Of a stretch of DNA of 64,000 bases, positions 18,016 through 28,633 are shown piece after piece. Positions within the stretch are counted from its first letter, which is position 1. Every line of letters begins with the position of its first letter. Location of the stretch: NCBI GenBank assembly GCA_964645005.1, contig CAZXYS010000016.1:1-64000 (forward strand), written 5' to 3'. The notes below the pieces were generated by a model. It saw only the letters and a program-made list of their open reading frames with translations, was not told the origin of the DNA and ran no database searches. The translations under genes were made by a program, and so were the position numbers. Source of the stretch: CAZXYS01 sp964645005 (lineage in GTDB: Bacteria > Bacteroidota > Ignavibacteria > Kapaibacteriales > UBA2268).

Positions 18016-21000
18016 ATGAAAAAGATAAATTTAATAGCAGTAGTAATTATATCATTGTTATTATTAATTCCTATGTCCAGGAATAGCTATGCGGATTTAA
18101 CCATTGACGACAGCACGTACAGCGTCACTGAATTAGTCAAAGACATTCTTCTTGGGGGAGGTGTAACTGTCAATTCAATTACCTTCTCAGGCAGAGACAA
18201 GGACGATCCTTCTTATGATGCCTCAGTCGGAACTTTTAACGGCGAGGAATCAAACATAGGAATTGATAAAGGCATTTTTCTGGGATCCGGCAGAACAAAA
18301 GATGCACCGGGACCTAACAGCAGTTGGTATACTTCATATTACATAGATACTGATGGTGACGATGACCTTGACCAGATTATTAACCCATACTCAACTTATG
18401 ATGCAACAGTAATTAAGTTTGAATTTGTTCCTTTATTCAAAAAGATATCCTTTAAATATGTTTTTGCATCCGAGGAATACAGAGAATTCGTGTGCAGTCC
18501 TTATAATGATGTTTTTGGATTTTTCATAAGCGGATCAGGAATAGACGGCGATTTTACCGATGATGCCGTCAACATTGCTACTATACCTGACACAAATATT
18601 TATGTAGCCATTAATAATGTTAACGATGCCTGCCATGACACTGTTGATGGTGCTGATTCTTACTGTTCTAATTGGGGGTCTTGTGATTCCTCTTTCTCGG
18701 AATATTTTGTATGCAATACTTCAACCTGTCAGGATTCTACAACTGTTGAATTTGATGGTTTTACAAAAGTATTTACCGCTGAAATTGACTCTTTGACTCC
18801 CTGCAAAAAATATGTGATCAAACTTGCTGTGGCTGATGCTTCCGATCAGCTTTGGGATTCGGGAGTATTTCTCGAAGCAGGCAGCTTTGAAAGTCTGGGG
18901 GAATACGGAAGTACTGAGGCAACTGTTTGTTCGGATGAAAAAAAGAAGATAGGACCCGATTCTGTCTCAGGAGTTACGTATACATGGACAGATCCAAATG
19001 GTTATCTGAATGATACAAGCTATGCCAATCCTACTGTTCAAATAACAAACACCAGTGACACAAACCAGACATATAAATTCCCTTTGAAAATATCCGATTG
19101 CGTATCGACTACATTTACTGTTACTGTTTATCCCGAACCTGATCCTGATATTTCAGGTAAAGATACTGTATGTCCTAATGCTTCTGATGAAAAATATTCT
19201 GTAACAGCTGCCTCGGGAAGTTCTTATACCTGGACAATATCTTCCGGAGCTGGCATAACGACCGGCACAAATTCCAATAGCATTTCAGTTGACTTCGGCG
19301 ATGGCGGTGAAAACGCAGTTATTTATATCACTGTCAGAGAAATGAACTCGAATGGATGCATAGATACTGACACTATTGTAGTATCAATAAAAAGTAATCC
19401 GACACCATTAATAGCAGGTAACATATATTTCTGTCAGAATGAAACAGGCGATTTTGAAGCATATATGCCTAAAACGGGAAGCACTTATTCTTGGAGTTGT
19501 ACAGGTGGAACACCGACAAGCGGTAGTGGAACTGATTTTCAGGTAACGTGGGGGACTGGTACAACCGGTGAAGTAACCCTCACCGAGACAGATAAATATG
19601 GTTGCGAGGGGACATATAAATCGAATATAACTATCTGGCCTCGCCCCGAAGCTGTCATTTCCGGTGAAACTGATGTTTGTGCCGGAGGTACTGAAAATTA
19701 TGACAGCGGCGATGACCATGAAGATCCAATGGCTATGTTGTTCTATAACTGGGATGTCTCAGGAGGTGCTGCAATAAACGGAGCTGATGACGAACAAACG
19801 GTGGAGCTTTCATTGCAGGAGGCAGCAGGAACAGCTGCCTTAACACTGTACAAATGGGCTTACTACTCCGGAAACAACGAGACTCAGTGTATTGATACCG
19901 CTGAAATTACGATAACTATACATGAGTTAAGCCCTGTCATCAACTGTAAAAATATGGAAGAAGACTGCATGGTTTGCGCTAATGAGGACGGTGTAAGCTA
20001 CACGACGGAGTCTGTTGAAGGCGGTGTTTTTGAATGGAATGTCACAGGCGGCACCATCAGCAGTGGTACCGGAACTAATGAAATTGAAATTGATTGGGGA
20101 AGCGCCGGAACCGGAGAGGTTTCTGTTAAAGTTACTGATGCAAATGGCTGTATTGGTTATGATACTTTATCTGTAACTATCAATCCTCTTCCAACACCTC
20201 GCGTAACCGGTGATGAGTACGTTTGCGAGAATGGCAGCGGAGATTATTCCGTTGAGGATACGGAAGGTCATTACTACATCTGGTCAGTCGGTTCCGGAGG
20301 AACAATTGAAGGAGCCAGCGACCAAAGAAAAGTCACAGTTAACTGGACAACCCCCGGCAATCATAAAGTATACGTTACGCAAACATCTGAATACGGCTGC
20401 GAAACAACTGATGATTTCCCGGTTAATGTTACAGCCCTTCCGACACCAAGTCTTGGAGAATGCGAGTCCGTTTGCGCTTACTCGAAGGGTGTTGAGTATT
20501 CAACAGCATACAATGACGGACACCAGTATGACTGGTCAGTTTCTGGCGGTACAATTACCGAAAACAATGGAAATTCTATATTAATAGATTGGGGAGCAGC
20601 AGGGACAGGTGAAGTATCAGTGACTGAAACTATTCCAATAGGTGAAGGGGAATCCGGCTGTTCACAAAGAACGAGTTGTGAAGTTATTATCAATGCACTG
20701 CCTACACCGGAAATATCGGGTGAATCTGACGTTTGCGACGATGAAAAAGGACTTATTTACCAGACTCAATTAAACGACGGAAGTAATTACAATTGGTCAA
20801 TATCCGGTGCAGGTACAATCACAAATGGTGAATTAACACACAAAGTGACTGTTAATTCCGGAGTTGGTACTTCAACTTTAATCGTCACTGAATTTGATGC
20901 TAACGACTGTACTGCAAGTGATACAATTGAAGTTACTACACATGAATATCCCGATCCTCTAATATCCGGAACGGACGAGCTTTGCGAATACACATCAACC

Positions 21001-24000
21001 GTTCAGTATTCAACTAATTATGATTCCGATAACACATACAGTTGGGAAGTAATTGGAGGGGATTTTTCGGAAGGTTCTAATCCCGCTCAGATAATTGTCG
21101 ATTGGGGAGAATCCGGTAATGGCGAAGTCATTGTCACCGAGACAAGTGAATACGGCTGCGAAAGCGAGGATAGCTATGCCGTCACTATACATCCTAATCC
21201 TGAACCATCAATATCGGGTGATGATGATGTATGCGAGCAGGATGCAGGTGTGCAGTATTTAACTCAATCGAACTCCGGCAGTACTTATTTCTGGTCCGTT
21301 ACCGGAGGAAACATTGTACAGGATAATGGAGCCGGCATTCTCGTTGACTGGGGTAATTCAGGCAGCGGAGAAGTATCTGTCAAAGAGATCAGTATTCATG
21401 AGTGTGAAGGAACGGATACTTTTCCCGTAACAATAAATCCTAAACCCGAACCTGTAATCTCCGGTCCAAATGAAACATGTCAAAACGGTGAAGAAGTTAC
21501 TTATTCAACCCGGCAAAACAGTGGCAACAATTATAGCTGGTCTGTTAGTGGGGGAGAAGTTGTTGGTTCACAAAATCAGAACACAATTACTGTCATTTGG
21601 GGGGCTCCCGGTACTGGCAAGCTTACTGTCACTGAAGTGAATCAATACGGATGTGAAGCTTCAGATGATCATACAGTCACGATATACGACAACCCCGCTC
21701 CTGACATTCAGGGCGTATCAAGAGTCTGTGCAATGACAAAGAGAGTTGAATATTCAACTGAATATGACCCTGATAACTCCTATGACTGGAACGTCACGGG
21801 CGGCAATTATGCCGAAGGATCAAATCCAGCAGCAATTCTTATAGACTGGGGCAGTGGACCTTCCGGCAGAGTTTCAGTCACTGAAACTTCCGAGTTTGGC
21901 TGCGACGGCTCAGATGTATTAGAAATACAAATTGATCCAATACCAGAACCTAAAGTAACAGGAAAAACAGACCCTTGCGAAGGTGAATCAGGAGTAATCT
22001 ACTCAACGAAGTCAAACAGGAATAACTCATTCACTTGGGAAGTAACTGGTGGAACAATACTGTCTGGTCAGGGAGCATCAAGAATTACCGTTGAATGGAA
22101 TGGACCCGGTTCGAGTACTGTAAAAGTTACGGAGACAACTGAAATTGGTTGCTCTGCTTCCGATGAATTGCAGGTAACTGTTCATGAAAATCCTGAACCC
22201 GTTATTGCCGGCGAATTCGAACTATGCGCTGAGGAAGAAGGAGAAGTCTATTCCACAGTCGATAATCCTGCCTGGGGTTATAAATGGACTGTTAACAGAG
22301 GAACTTTGATGAGTGGACAGGGAACTTCTTCAATTACTGTTAACTGGGGTAAAGCCGGTACAGGAAGAATAGAGGTAGTTGTTACTTCTGAATACGGGTG
22401 CCGCGGAGAAGCAGCACAGGATATTTCGATTTATCCGTATCCTGAACCAAGAATTACCGGCGATAAGGATGTCTGCGCTGAAGAGAGCGGCATCATATAC
22501 ACAACGCAAGATAATACTGCCGAAGGTAACACATATAGATGGACAATCGCCGGTGGGCAGATAACATCAGGACAAACTACACCGGAGATTACAGTTCAAT
22601 GGGGAGATGCCGGAACCGGGACGCTGTCTGTTACTGAGACCTCAATTCATGGTTGTCCAACTACTGTTAATTATACGGTAACTAAAAATCCTTTACCCGA
22701 AGCAGGAATAACAGGACCCGTAAGCTCATGTGCACATAATTATTCGGAGTTTTCAACCACCGCCGAGCGAGGTACAACTACTGAATGGTCGGTTGATGGT
22801 GGACAGCTCTTATCACCTGTAGATGCCCTGAATATTAAAGTACTCTGGGGGAATGCTGGTCGCGGAACAGTAACATTAAAACAGGTAATTCTACGAACAG
22901 GTTGTTCCAGGACAACAAATCGATCTGTCGATATTAATCCGCTGCCGGAGCCAATTGTATCAGGCAACGCTAAAGTATGCGGAACAAGCACCCACACTTA
23001 TTTCTCCATGTCTAATGAAGGAGTTTCTAATCACTGGAAAGTATTGCGAGGTACGATAACCGGTGATCATACAGGAAGAAATATAGACGTAGAATGGGAT
23101 GAATTGGGTTCCGGTGTGGTCACTCTGATCCAAACAACAGAAGATGGTTGTATTGATTCTACTGAGTTTAACGTAAGAATCAACAGACTCCCGTCTGCTC
23201 AAATTGTTGGCGATAGAGAGGTTTGTGCAAATAATTTTATAACTTATACAACTTCATGCAATATTAAAATGAAATATCGCTGGTCTGTTACCGGAGGTTC
23301 AATCATCGGTTCTTCAACTGAAAACGATTTACGAGTACGTTGGGGCAGCCCCGGTGAAGGCAAGATAACTGTCGTTAAGACTAATGAAGAAGGCTGTGAA
23401 ATCACTGTCAATAGGGATGTTACTATTTATCCACTGCCAAACCCATCTATCGAAGGCAGCAAAGTTGTTTGTGTCGGCGGGACTGATCTATACTCAGCGA
23501 ATGTTATCAGTGGATCCGGTACGGAAAGCAAATGGTCTGTTATTGGTGGTCGAGTTATAGGGCTTTCCGATCGCGCTGAATTTTCAATTATGTGGGAAAG
23601 ACAGGGTGTAGGTAAGATTAAAGTAATCCAGATCAACAAATTTGGTTGCGTAGATTCCGCCGAAATTGAAGTTACCATACAGCCCGGTCCCGAACCATCT
23701 ATCAGCGGCGAGAATGAAGTCTGTAAAGGTTCAACTCAAAATTATACAACTCCGGCTAATCCTGGTATGGAAAATCAGTGGTCAGTGGATGGTGGAACTA
23801 TCAATGGTCCTTCTACCGGCAACTCAATTGAAGTAACATGGCAGAATACCGGTAAAGTAGTACTGGTCCAGACGAATACCTCCACTGGCTGTATAGGAAC
23901 TACGGAATTTGATGTGACAGTCAATCCGTTACCGATTGTCAGTCTTACAGTCGAGAATTATTGCTTAAATGATCCGGCGGGAACCCTTGATGGTGGTATG

Positions 24001-24633
24001 CCAGATGGAGGTACATATTCCGGTCCTGGTATTACAGGTGATAGTTTCGATCCTGCTGCAGCAGGAATAGGAGACCACGAAATAACATACAGCTATACCG
24101 ACCAGAACGGATGTACAGGATCAGCTAAAGCTGCTGTAACTGTTCATCCTATTCCTGATAAACCTACAATATCAGTAACTGACAATACTTTGACAAGCAG
24201 CGATGCTAATGGTTATCGATGGAAGAAAGATGGTGCGGATTTAGGCGGTGCTACTAACCAAACTTACATAGCAAATGTGGAAGGAGATTACTCAGTTGTA
24301 GTTACTAATCAATATGGCTGCGAGAATGAATCCGACATTATTCATCATGTACCTGTTGGTGTTTCAAGGATCGCCGAAGAGAAAGGTATACGGATTTATC
24401 CAAATCCGGCAGATCAAATGATTCACATTGTCTTTGAGACAAATGAAGTAGAATATATAGGTTTGCAGCTCAGTAATCTCGAAGGCAAGGTCTGCTGCAA
24501 TGAATCTATCGAAAGATTCTCCGGAAAATTCCATCGCAAGATTGATGTCAGCAATTACGTCCAAGGTGTTTATTGGCTGCATCTTCAATTCGGCGAGGAA
24601 GTCTATAAAGAAAAAATAGTCATCCAAAAATAG
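18016..24633 (+). CDS. Giant choice-of-anchor L/PKD-repeat T9SS surface protein
   Basis: This 2205-residue protein has a signal peptide (about 1-26). Residues 30-290 are a choice-of-anchor L domain, recognisable by SNIGIDKGIFLGSG and the ASEEYREF strand. A degenerate Ig-like unit (about 293-373) is followed by about 19 PKD-like units of roughly 84 residues to about 1970. Each starts P-x-P-x-(I/V)-x-G with a Cys about six to eight residues later, then Y-x-W-x-(V/I)-x-G-G, then a W-G-x-x-G-x-G strand. A different Ig-like module, then a Trp/Gly-rich one, lead to the T9SS C-terminal domain (YPNPADQ onward). CAGGAG lies near the ATG. Surface adhesion or filament formation is an inference. A perfect-stem terminator follows the gene. 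Confidence 0.88.
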   Translation: MKKINLIAVVIISLLLLIPMSRNSYADLTIDDSTYSVTELVKDILLGGGVTVNSITFSGRDKDDPSYDASVGTFNGEESNIGIDKGIFLGSGRTKDAPGPNSSWYTSYYIDTDGDDDLDQIINPYSTYDATVIKFEFVPLFKKISFKYVFASEEYREFVCSPYNDVFGFFISGSGIDGDFTDDAVNIATIPDTNIYVAINNVNDACHDTVDGADSYCSNWGSCDSSFSEYFVCNTSTCQDSTTVEFDGFTKVFTAEIDSLTPCKKYVIKLAVADASDQLWDSGVFLEAGSFESLGEYGSTEATVCSDEKKKIGPDSVSGVTYTWTDPNGYLNDTSYANPTVQITNTSDTNQTYKFPLKISDCVSTTFTVTVYPEPDPDISGKDTVCPNASDEKYSVTAASGSSYTWTISSGAGITTGTNSNSISVDFGDGGENAVIYITVREMNSNGCIDTDTIVVSIKSNPTPLIAGNIYFCQNETGDFEAYMPKTGSTYSWSCTGGTPTSGSGTDFQVTWGTGTTGEVTLTETDKYGCEGTYKSNITIWPRPEAVISGETDVCAGGTENYDSGDDHEDPMAMLFYNWDVSGGAAINGADDEQTVELSLQEAAGTAALTLYKWAYYSGNNETQCIDTAEITITIHELSPVINCKNMEEDCMVCANEDGVSYTTESVEGGVFEWNVTGGTISSGTGTNEIEIDWGSAGTGEVSVKVTDANGCIGYDTLSVTINPLPTPRVTGDEYVCENGSGDYSVEDTEGHYYIWSVGSGGTIEGASDQRKVTVNWTTPGNHKVYVTQTSEYGCETTDDFPVNVTALPTPSLGECESVCAYSKGVEYSTAYNDGHQYDWSVSGGTITENNGNSILIDWGAAGTGEVSVTETIPIGEGESGCSQRTSCEVIINALPTPEISGESDVCDDEKGLIYQTQLNDGSNYNWSISGAGTITNGELTHKVTVNSGVGTSTLIVTEFDANDCTASDTIEVTTHEYPDPLISGTDELCEYTSTVQYSTNYDSDNTYSWEVIGGDFSEGSNPAQIIVDWGESGNGEVIVTETSEYGCESEDSYAVTIHPNPEPSISGDDDVCEQDAGVQYLTQSNSGSTYFWSVTGGNIVQDNGAGILVDWGNSGSGEVSVKEISIHECEGTDTFPVTINPKPEPVISGPNETCQNGEEVTYSTRQNSGNNYSWSVSGGEVVGSQNQNTITVIWGAPGTGKLTVTEVNQYGCEASDDHTVTIYDNPAPDIQGVSRVCAMTKRVEYSTEYDPDNSYDWNVTGGNYAEGSNPAAILIDWGSGPSGRVSVTETSEFGCDGSDVLEIQIDPIPEPKVTGKTDPCEGESGVIYSTKSNRNNSFTWEVTGGTILSGQGASRITVEWNGPGSSTVKVTETTEIGCSASDELQVTVHENPEPVIAGEFELCAEEEGEVYSTVDNPAWGYKWTVNRGTLMSGQGTSSITVNWGKAGTGRIEVVVTSEYGCRGEAAQDISIYPYPEPRITGDKDVCAEESGIIYTTQDNTAEGNTYRWTIAGGQITSGQTTPEITVQWGDAGTGTLSVTETSIHGCPTTVNYTVTKNPLPEAGITGPVSSCAHNYSEFSTTAERGTTTEWSVDGGQLLSPVDALNIKVLWGNAGRGTVTLKQVILRTGCSRTTNRSVDINPLPEPIVSGNAKVCGTSTHTYFSMSNEGVSNHWKVLRGTITGDHTGRNIDVEWDELGSGVVTLIQTTEDGCIDSTEFNVRINRLPSAQIVGDREVCANNFITYTTSCNIKMKYRWSVTGGSIIGSSTENDLRVRWGSPGEGKITVVKTNEEGCEITVNRDVTIYPLPNPSIEGSKVVCVGGTDLYSANVISGSGTESKWSVIGGRVIGLSDRAEFSIMWERQGVGKIKVIQINKFGCVDSAEIEVTIQPGPEPSISGENEVCKGSTQNYTTPANPGMENQWSVDGGTINGPSTGNSIEVTWQNTGKVVLVQTNTSTGCIGTTEFDVTVNPLPIVSLTVENYCLNDPAGTLDGGMPDGGTYSGPGITGDSFDPAAAGIGDHEITYSYTDQNGCTGSAKAAVTVHPIPDKPTISVTDNTLTSSDANGYRWKKDGADLGGATNQTYIANVEGDYSVVVTNQYGCENESDIIHHVPVGVSRIAEEKGIRIYPNPADQMIHIVFETNEVEYIGLQLSNLEGKVCCNESIERFSGKFHRKIDVSNYVQGVYWLHLQFGEEVYKEKIVIQK

Positions 24634-24662
24634 TTAGGGATTATTCGTTTATTGATTTATCT

Positions 24663-24696
24663 AAAAAGGCGGGCTTCATCTTTAGTCCGCCTTTTT
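24663..24696. terminator. Bidirectional terminator between convergent genes
   Basis: A 13-bp stem (24663-24675 with 24684-24696, one G-U pair) closes an 8-nt loop. The A run on its left and T run on its right give U-tracts on both strands, so it can end the giant repeat gene and the TonB-dependent receptor gene, whose stop overlaps the hairpin. Confidence 0.85.
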
Positions 24697-27043
24697 AAAA
24701 TTCTACTCTGACACCGCCGACAGGAAATATCCCTAATTGGGGTATGGTTTCCACTATGTCATTACGGGCATTATATTGATACATTAATACATTTTCTTTG
24801 TTAAATACATTTTCAAGAGAGAAAAAACTTATGACAGATACACCCTCCATGTTATGCCTTAGATCTATTCGCAGATCAAAACGTGAGTAATCCGGTTTAC
24901 GCAAAGTAAACGCTTCCTCATCTAAATACATTGTCTGTCCTCTTTCGCGGGATTTTTCCATATCTATCGGCGTATAAGGTCCGCCGCCTGCCAAAGTCCA
25001 TTTTATTGAGAATTCCAATGTAAATGAAGGACTTATAATTAATTCATAACCTGACAAAATATTAAAAATATATTGATTATCGAAAGCTCCCCAGCGTCGA
25101 ATGCCGTCAGAACCTGTATATTGCTGCCTGACATATGAAGCAGCAGCTGTTAAGTAATAATGATCAGCAAAGTGCTTGATCAATGAAAACTCTGCGCCGT
25201 ATGTTCTGCCGGTTCCTGTACTGTTAGCTGCTATTCCCGAGCCAATTATACCGAAATTAGTACCGGAATTCAGCAGTGACCAGGAACTCTCTTCATCTGC
25301 TTCCACCGGTGCCTTCGAAATATCTTTGTAATATCCTTCAATTTTAATGATGGCATTTTCTGATAGGATGAAGTTATATCCCGCTATATAGTGAATTGAT
25401 TGCATGAAATCAAGATCTTCATTACCTTCTTCAGTAAAGTATATCAGAAGCGGCAGAGATTGCCTGTGAATACCAAATCCTAAATTCATTTCATGTCTTT
25501 TATGAAGGCGCCACGAAAATCCCAATCTCGGTTCGACCGAAGCTTTGTCATTTATTGCCAAATATTGGCTGTGCAAGCCCAAATTAGCTGTGATATCCTC
25601 ATTTATACGCCAGTTCCAATTTACATAATTAAGCGATTGCGTTGCATTGCCCGATTTGTCAAGCAAATATTTTGTACTCGTATTCCAGCCTGCCGTAAAT
25701 CGTTCCTCATAAAAATTATAATAATTATATCTCAATTCAGTGCCTGCTGTAATAAAATGATGTTTGTCCGGTGAATAATGAATTGAATATTTGGCAGTAT
25801 GACAGCCTTCGTAAGAATCCATTGCCAGCCATGGATCAATGCTCGTTACTCTATGAGCCTGGGTAGTTGTGATAGAATCAATGTCCGTGCGGTATTTGCC
25901 AAAAGTCGAGCCTAATAATAATTTCCCATACAATTTTTCAGAAAATATATGCTGCCAATTCACACCCAATGACCAAAAATCAGTTCCATTGCGAATGTCA
26001 CTATCGCCGGTATAAACATCATCTTCCTTGCTTTCCTTAATATCAATATCACTAATACCAAACAAGCCCGTCACACTTATCCTATGACCTTCAGCAGGCT
26101 CATAATCCAGCTTTAAAGTACCGTCTTGATATCTGGGAATACCGGCAAACCCAAAATCAAAACCGATCATGTCCAGAAAATCAAGAAATGAATACCTATA
26201 GTTAGCAATAAAAGATGCATCCTGAGTTGGAATGGGACCTTCAGCTCCCATTTCAAACCCATTGAAGCCGAATTGTCCGATAAATTCATACCTATCTTCA
26301 TTACCCCTGCGGGTTTTAAGATCAAACACACCGCTTAGCCTGTCACCATATTCAGCAGGAAAAGCCCCTGTCAGAAAATCACTGTCAGCAAGAAGATTAC
26401 TGTTGATCGCACTTATAGGACCACCGGTAGCGCCCTGTGTAGCGAAATGATTGGGATTCGGGATGTCGAGTCCGTCCAGACGCCACAGAAGCTCAACAGG
26501 AGATCCCCCTCTTATTATTATATCATTCCTTTGATCATTTGCGCCCAAAACTCCCGCATAGTTCTGCGCCATTCTTGCAGGATCCAGTCTGCTGCCAGCA
26601 AATCTTTCAACATCATCTTTGGAAAACTTTGTTGAACTGATCATTGCTGACTCGTTTATCGGATCGAAAATGTTTTGTTCGCCTGTGACTTCAATTCCTT
26701 TCATCTCTACAACACTTTCGGTCATTTCAATCTCAAGCTGTTGTTGTTTACCCGATGTAAGAACGATTTCCCTGTATTTTGTCTCATAACCCACAGCACT
26801 GCATTTCATAGTGTATCTGCCCGGTGGTACATTCTCGATTCTGAATGAACCGTCCTTTTTCGAATATGCACCAAACTTTGTATCCATCAACTGAACTGTA
26901 ACACCAGCTATCGGCATGCGATTTTTGAAATTTACGATAGTACCTTTAATCGTCTGCACTGGTCCTTCTTGTTTTTCCTGAGCTAATGACTGAATAACTA
27001 CTAAGACCATCATTAGAATTATTAAACTGGTTGACTTTTTCAT
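24695..27043 (-). CDS. TonB-dependent receptor with carboxypeptidase-like regulatory domain
   Basis: I start the protein at 27043 (MKKSTSLIILMM), because it gives a normal signal peptide ending SLAQ; the longer open frame up to 27187 would add a hydrophobic 48-residue extension. The protein is 782 residues. After the signal comes a carboxypeptidase-regulatory-like domain (about 30-110: IKGTIVNFKNRMPIAGVTVQL, DGSFRIENVPPGRYTM). The plug domain has RRNDIIIRGGSP-like sequence (NDIIIRGGSPVELLWRLDGLDIPNP). The remainder is a long beta-barrel. It should import a ligand using TonB energy; the substrate is unknown. No SusD homologue follows. It is convergent with the giant repeat gene. Confidence 0.85.
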   Translation of the reverse strand: MKKSTSLIILMMVLVVIQSLAQEKQEGPVQTIKGTIVNFKNRMPIAGVTVQLMDTKFGAYSKKDGSFRIENVPPGRYTMKCSAVGYETKYREIVLTSGKQQQLEIEMTESVVEMKGIEVTGEQNIFDPINESAMISSTKFSKDDVERFAGSRLDPARMAQNYAGVLGANDQRNDIIIRGGSPVELLWRLDGLDIPNPNHFATQGATGGPISAINSNLLADSDFLTGAFPAEYGDRLSGVFDLKTRRGNEDRYEFIGQFGFNGFEMGAEGPIPTQDASFIANYRYSFLDFLDMIGFDFGFAGIPRYQDGTLKLDYEPAEGHRISVTGLFGISDIDIKESKEDDVYTGDSDIRNGTDFWSLGVNWQHIFSEKLYGKLLLGSTFGKYRTDIDSITTTQAHRVTSIDPWLAMDSYEGCHTAKYSIHYSPDKHHFITAGTELRYNYYNFYEERFTAGWNTSTKYLLDKSGNATQSLNYVNWNWRINEDITANLGLHSQYLAINDKASVEPRLGFSWRLHKRHEMNLGFGIHRQSLPLLIYFTEEGNEDLDFMQSIHYIAGYNFILSENAIIKIEGYYKDISKAPVEADEESSWSLLNSGTNFGIIGSGIAANSTGTGRTYGAEFSLIKHFADHYYLTAAASYVRQQYTGSDGIRRWGAFDNQYIFNILSGYELIISPSFTLEFSIKWTLAGGGPYTPIDMEKSRERGQTMYLDEEAFTLRKPDYSRFDLRIDLRHNMEGVSVISFFSLENVFNKENVLMYQYNARNDIVETIPQLGIFPVGGVRVEF

Positions 27044-27221
27044 ATTTTTAATTTTACCGGTATTTTCCATTATAATAAATATTATTACAATTAAAGAATC
27101 GAAAATTAAAAAATGATATGGAATATTAATAATCAAGTCACGAAATTTTATTAACTTTAAAAAGAAGTATATAAAAATTTGTATCATAGTTATACGTTTT
27201 ATATTCTCGGAAATAATACTT

Positions 27222-27294
27222 GGGTCCGTAGCTCAGTTGGGAGAGCGCAGCATTCGCATTGCTGAGGTCGAGAGTTCGAGTCTCTTCGGATCCA
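27222..27294 (+). tRNA. tRNA-Ala (anticodon CGC)
   Basis: The 73-nt sequence folds into a full cloverleaf: acceptor stem 27222-27228 with CGGATCC, D-stem GCTC/GAGC, anticodon stem CAGCA/TGCTG with loop TTCGCAT, and T-stem GAGAG/CTCTT. The anticodon CGC (27255-27257) reads GCG. The G3-U70 pair, the alanine identity element, is present. CCA is not encoded (A is followed by CAT). Confidence 0.95.
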
Positions 27295-27472
27295 CATCTC
27301 AAATTCCTCATCAAATTTTAAACCCCAATATATATTCATATATAACATATTCTTCAAAAATATCCCCTGCTTTTCAAAAAAAATAAAAATTTATCTTAAA
27401 ATTATGCTTAATTCTGCTATTTTTGTAAGTTATAGTTTATTAATTTTCTAACTTTTAATCAGCGAATTATAT

Positions 27473-28495
27473 ATGGGTCTTTTCAGATTTTTTTCAAACG
27501 ATTTAGCAATAGACTTAGGTACGGCAAACACTTTAATTTGGATGAAAGGACAGATAGTTCTTAATGAGCCTTCAGTGGTTGCTTTCGACAGAACAAGCAA
27601 ACATATAATTGCTATCGGGCACGAAGCCCAATCGATGGTAGGTAAAACCCACAAGGACATACGAATTATTCGACCATTACGTGATGGAGCGATAGCTGAT
27701 TTCGAAATAACAGAAGGCATGCTAAGAGCTTTTATACGAAAAGTGTCCCTTTCATGGCAGCCTGCAAGAAGAGTGGTAGTCTGCGTTCCCTCGGGTATAA
27801 CCGAAGTTGAGAAACGTGCTGTTCGCGACAGCTGCGAACATGCTGGCGCCAAGGAAGTTCATTTGATTGCCGAACCAATGGCTGGAGCTATAGGAATAGG
27901 ACTAAATGTACATGAACCTGTTGGAAACATGATAGTGGATATCGGCGGAGGAACCACCGAGATAGCAGTCATAGCATTATCCGGAATTGTTGCCGACGAA
28001 TCCATACGTACAGCCGGCGATGAAATGACAACAGCCATTGTTCAATATTTTCGGAGAACCCATAATATTTTAATCGGCGACAGGACCGCAGAAATGATCA
28101 AATGCGAAGTTGGCTCAGCAGTTCCACTGGAAGAAGAAATAGAGATAGAAGTGAAAGGGCGTGACCTTGTATCCGGCATACCTCGAATGATACAGGTTAG
28201 CTCTTCCGACATCAGAGAAGCTCTTTCCGAGGCTATCTCTGAAATAGTTAATGCTGTTCACAGTCTTTTGGAAAGAACTCCTCCGGAGCTTTCATCCGAT
28301 ATTTTCGACAGAGGAATAGTCATTTCCGGTGGCGGTGCATTGCTAAAAGGACTCGATGAAAGAATCAAACGTGAAACAAGTCTTCCTGTACACATTGCTG
28401 AAGATGCGATCACCGCGGTAGTCAGGGGAACTGGTAAAGTACTTGAGAATTTTAGCGAGTTTTCATCTGTTCTTATTAAAAGTTCCAGATATTGA
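27473..28495 (+). CDS. mreB: Rod-shape determining protein MreB
   Basis: This 340-residue actin-like ATPase opens with the phosphate-1 loop region NDLAIDLGTANTLIW, followed by the phosphate-2 region MIVDIGGGTTEIAVIAL and the adenosine motif GIVISGGGALLKGLDE. These match MreB. It forms membrane-bound filaments that orient wall synthesis. mreC and mreD follow on the same strand, as is usual. The gene lies 178 nt past the tRNA. The length is normal, so the protein looks functional. Confidence 0.97.
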   Translation: MGLFRFFSNDLAIDLGTANTLIWMKGQIVLNEPSVVAFDRTSKHIIAIGHEAQSMVGKTHKDIRIIRPLRDGAIADFEITEGMLRAFIRKVSLSWQPARRVVVCVPSGITEVEKRAVRDSCEHAGAKEVHLIAEPMAGAIGIGLNVHEPVGNMIVDIGGGTTEIAVIALSGIVADESIRTAGDEMTTAIVQYFRRTHNILIGDRTAEMIKCEVGSAVPLEEEIEIEVKGRDLVSGIPRMIQVSSSDIREALSEAISEIVNAVHSLLERTPPELSSDIFDRGIVISGGGALLKGLDERIKRETSLPVHIAEDAITAVVRGTGKVLENFSEFSSVLIKSSRY

Positions 28496-28633
28496 TAAAT
28501 TGTTATTAAAAGATTATTATAGATATAATTACGTATGTCTTAAAGATATAAATGTTCGGATAATAGAAATTTCAAAATTTTTCTGATTTTTAAATCACTG
28601 AACAAACAAATTAACTAAATCTTCCAGGCATTT

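Noticed and set aside
27044..27187. N-terminal extension of the TonB-dependent receptor frame
   Set aside because: It adds a Phe/Ile-rich stretch before the proper signal peptide at 27043 and lacks a ribosome-binding site, so I used the later start.
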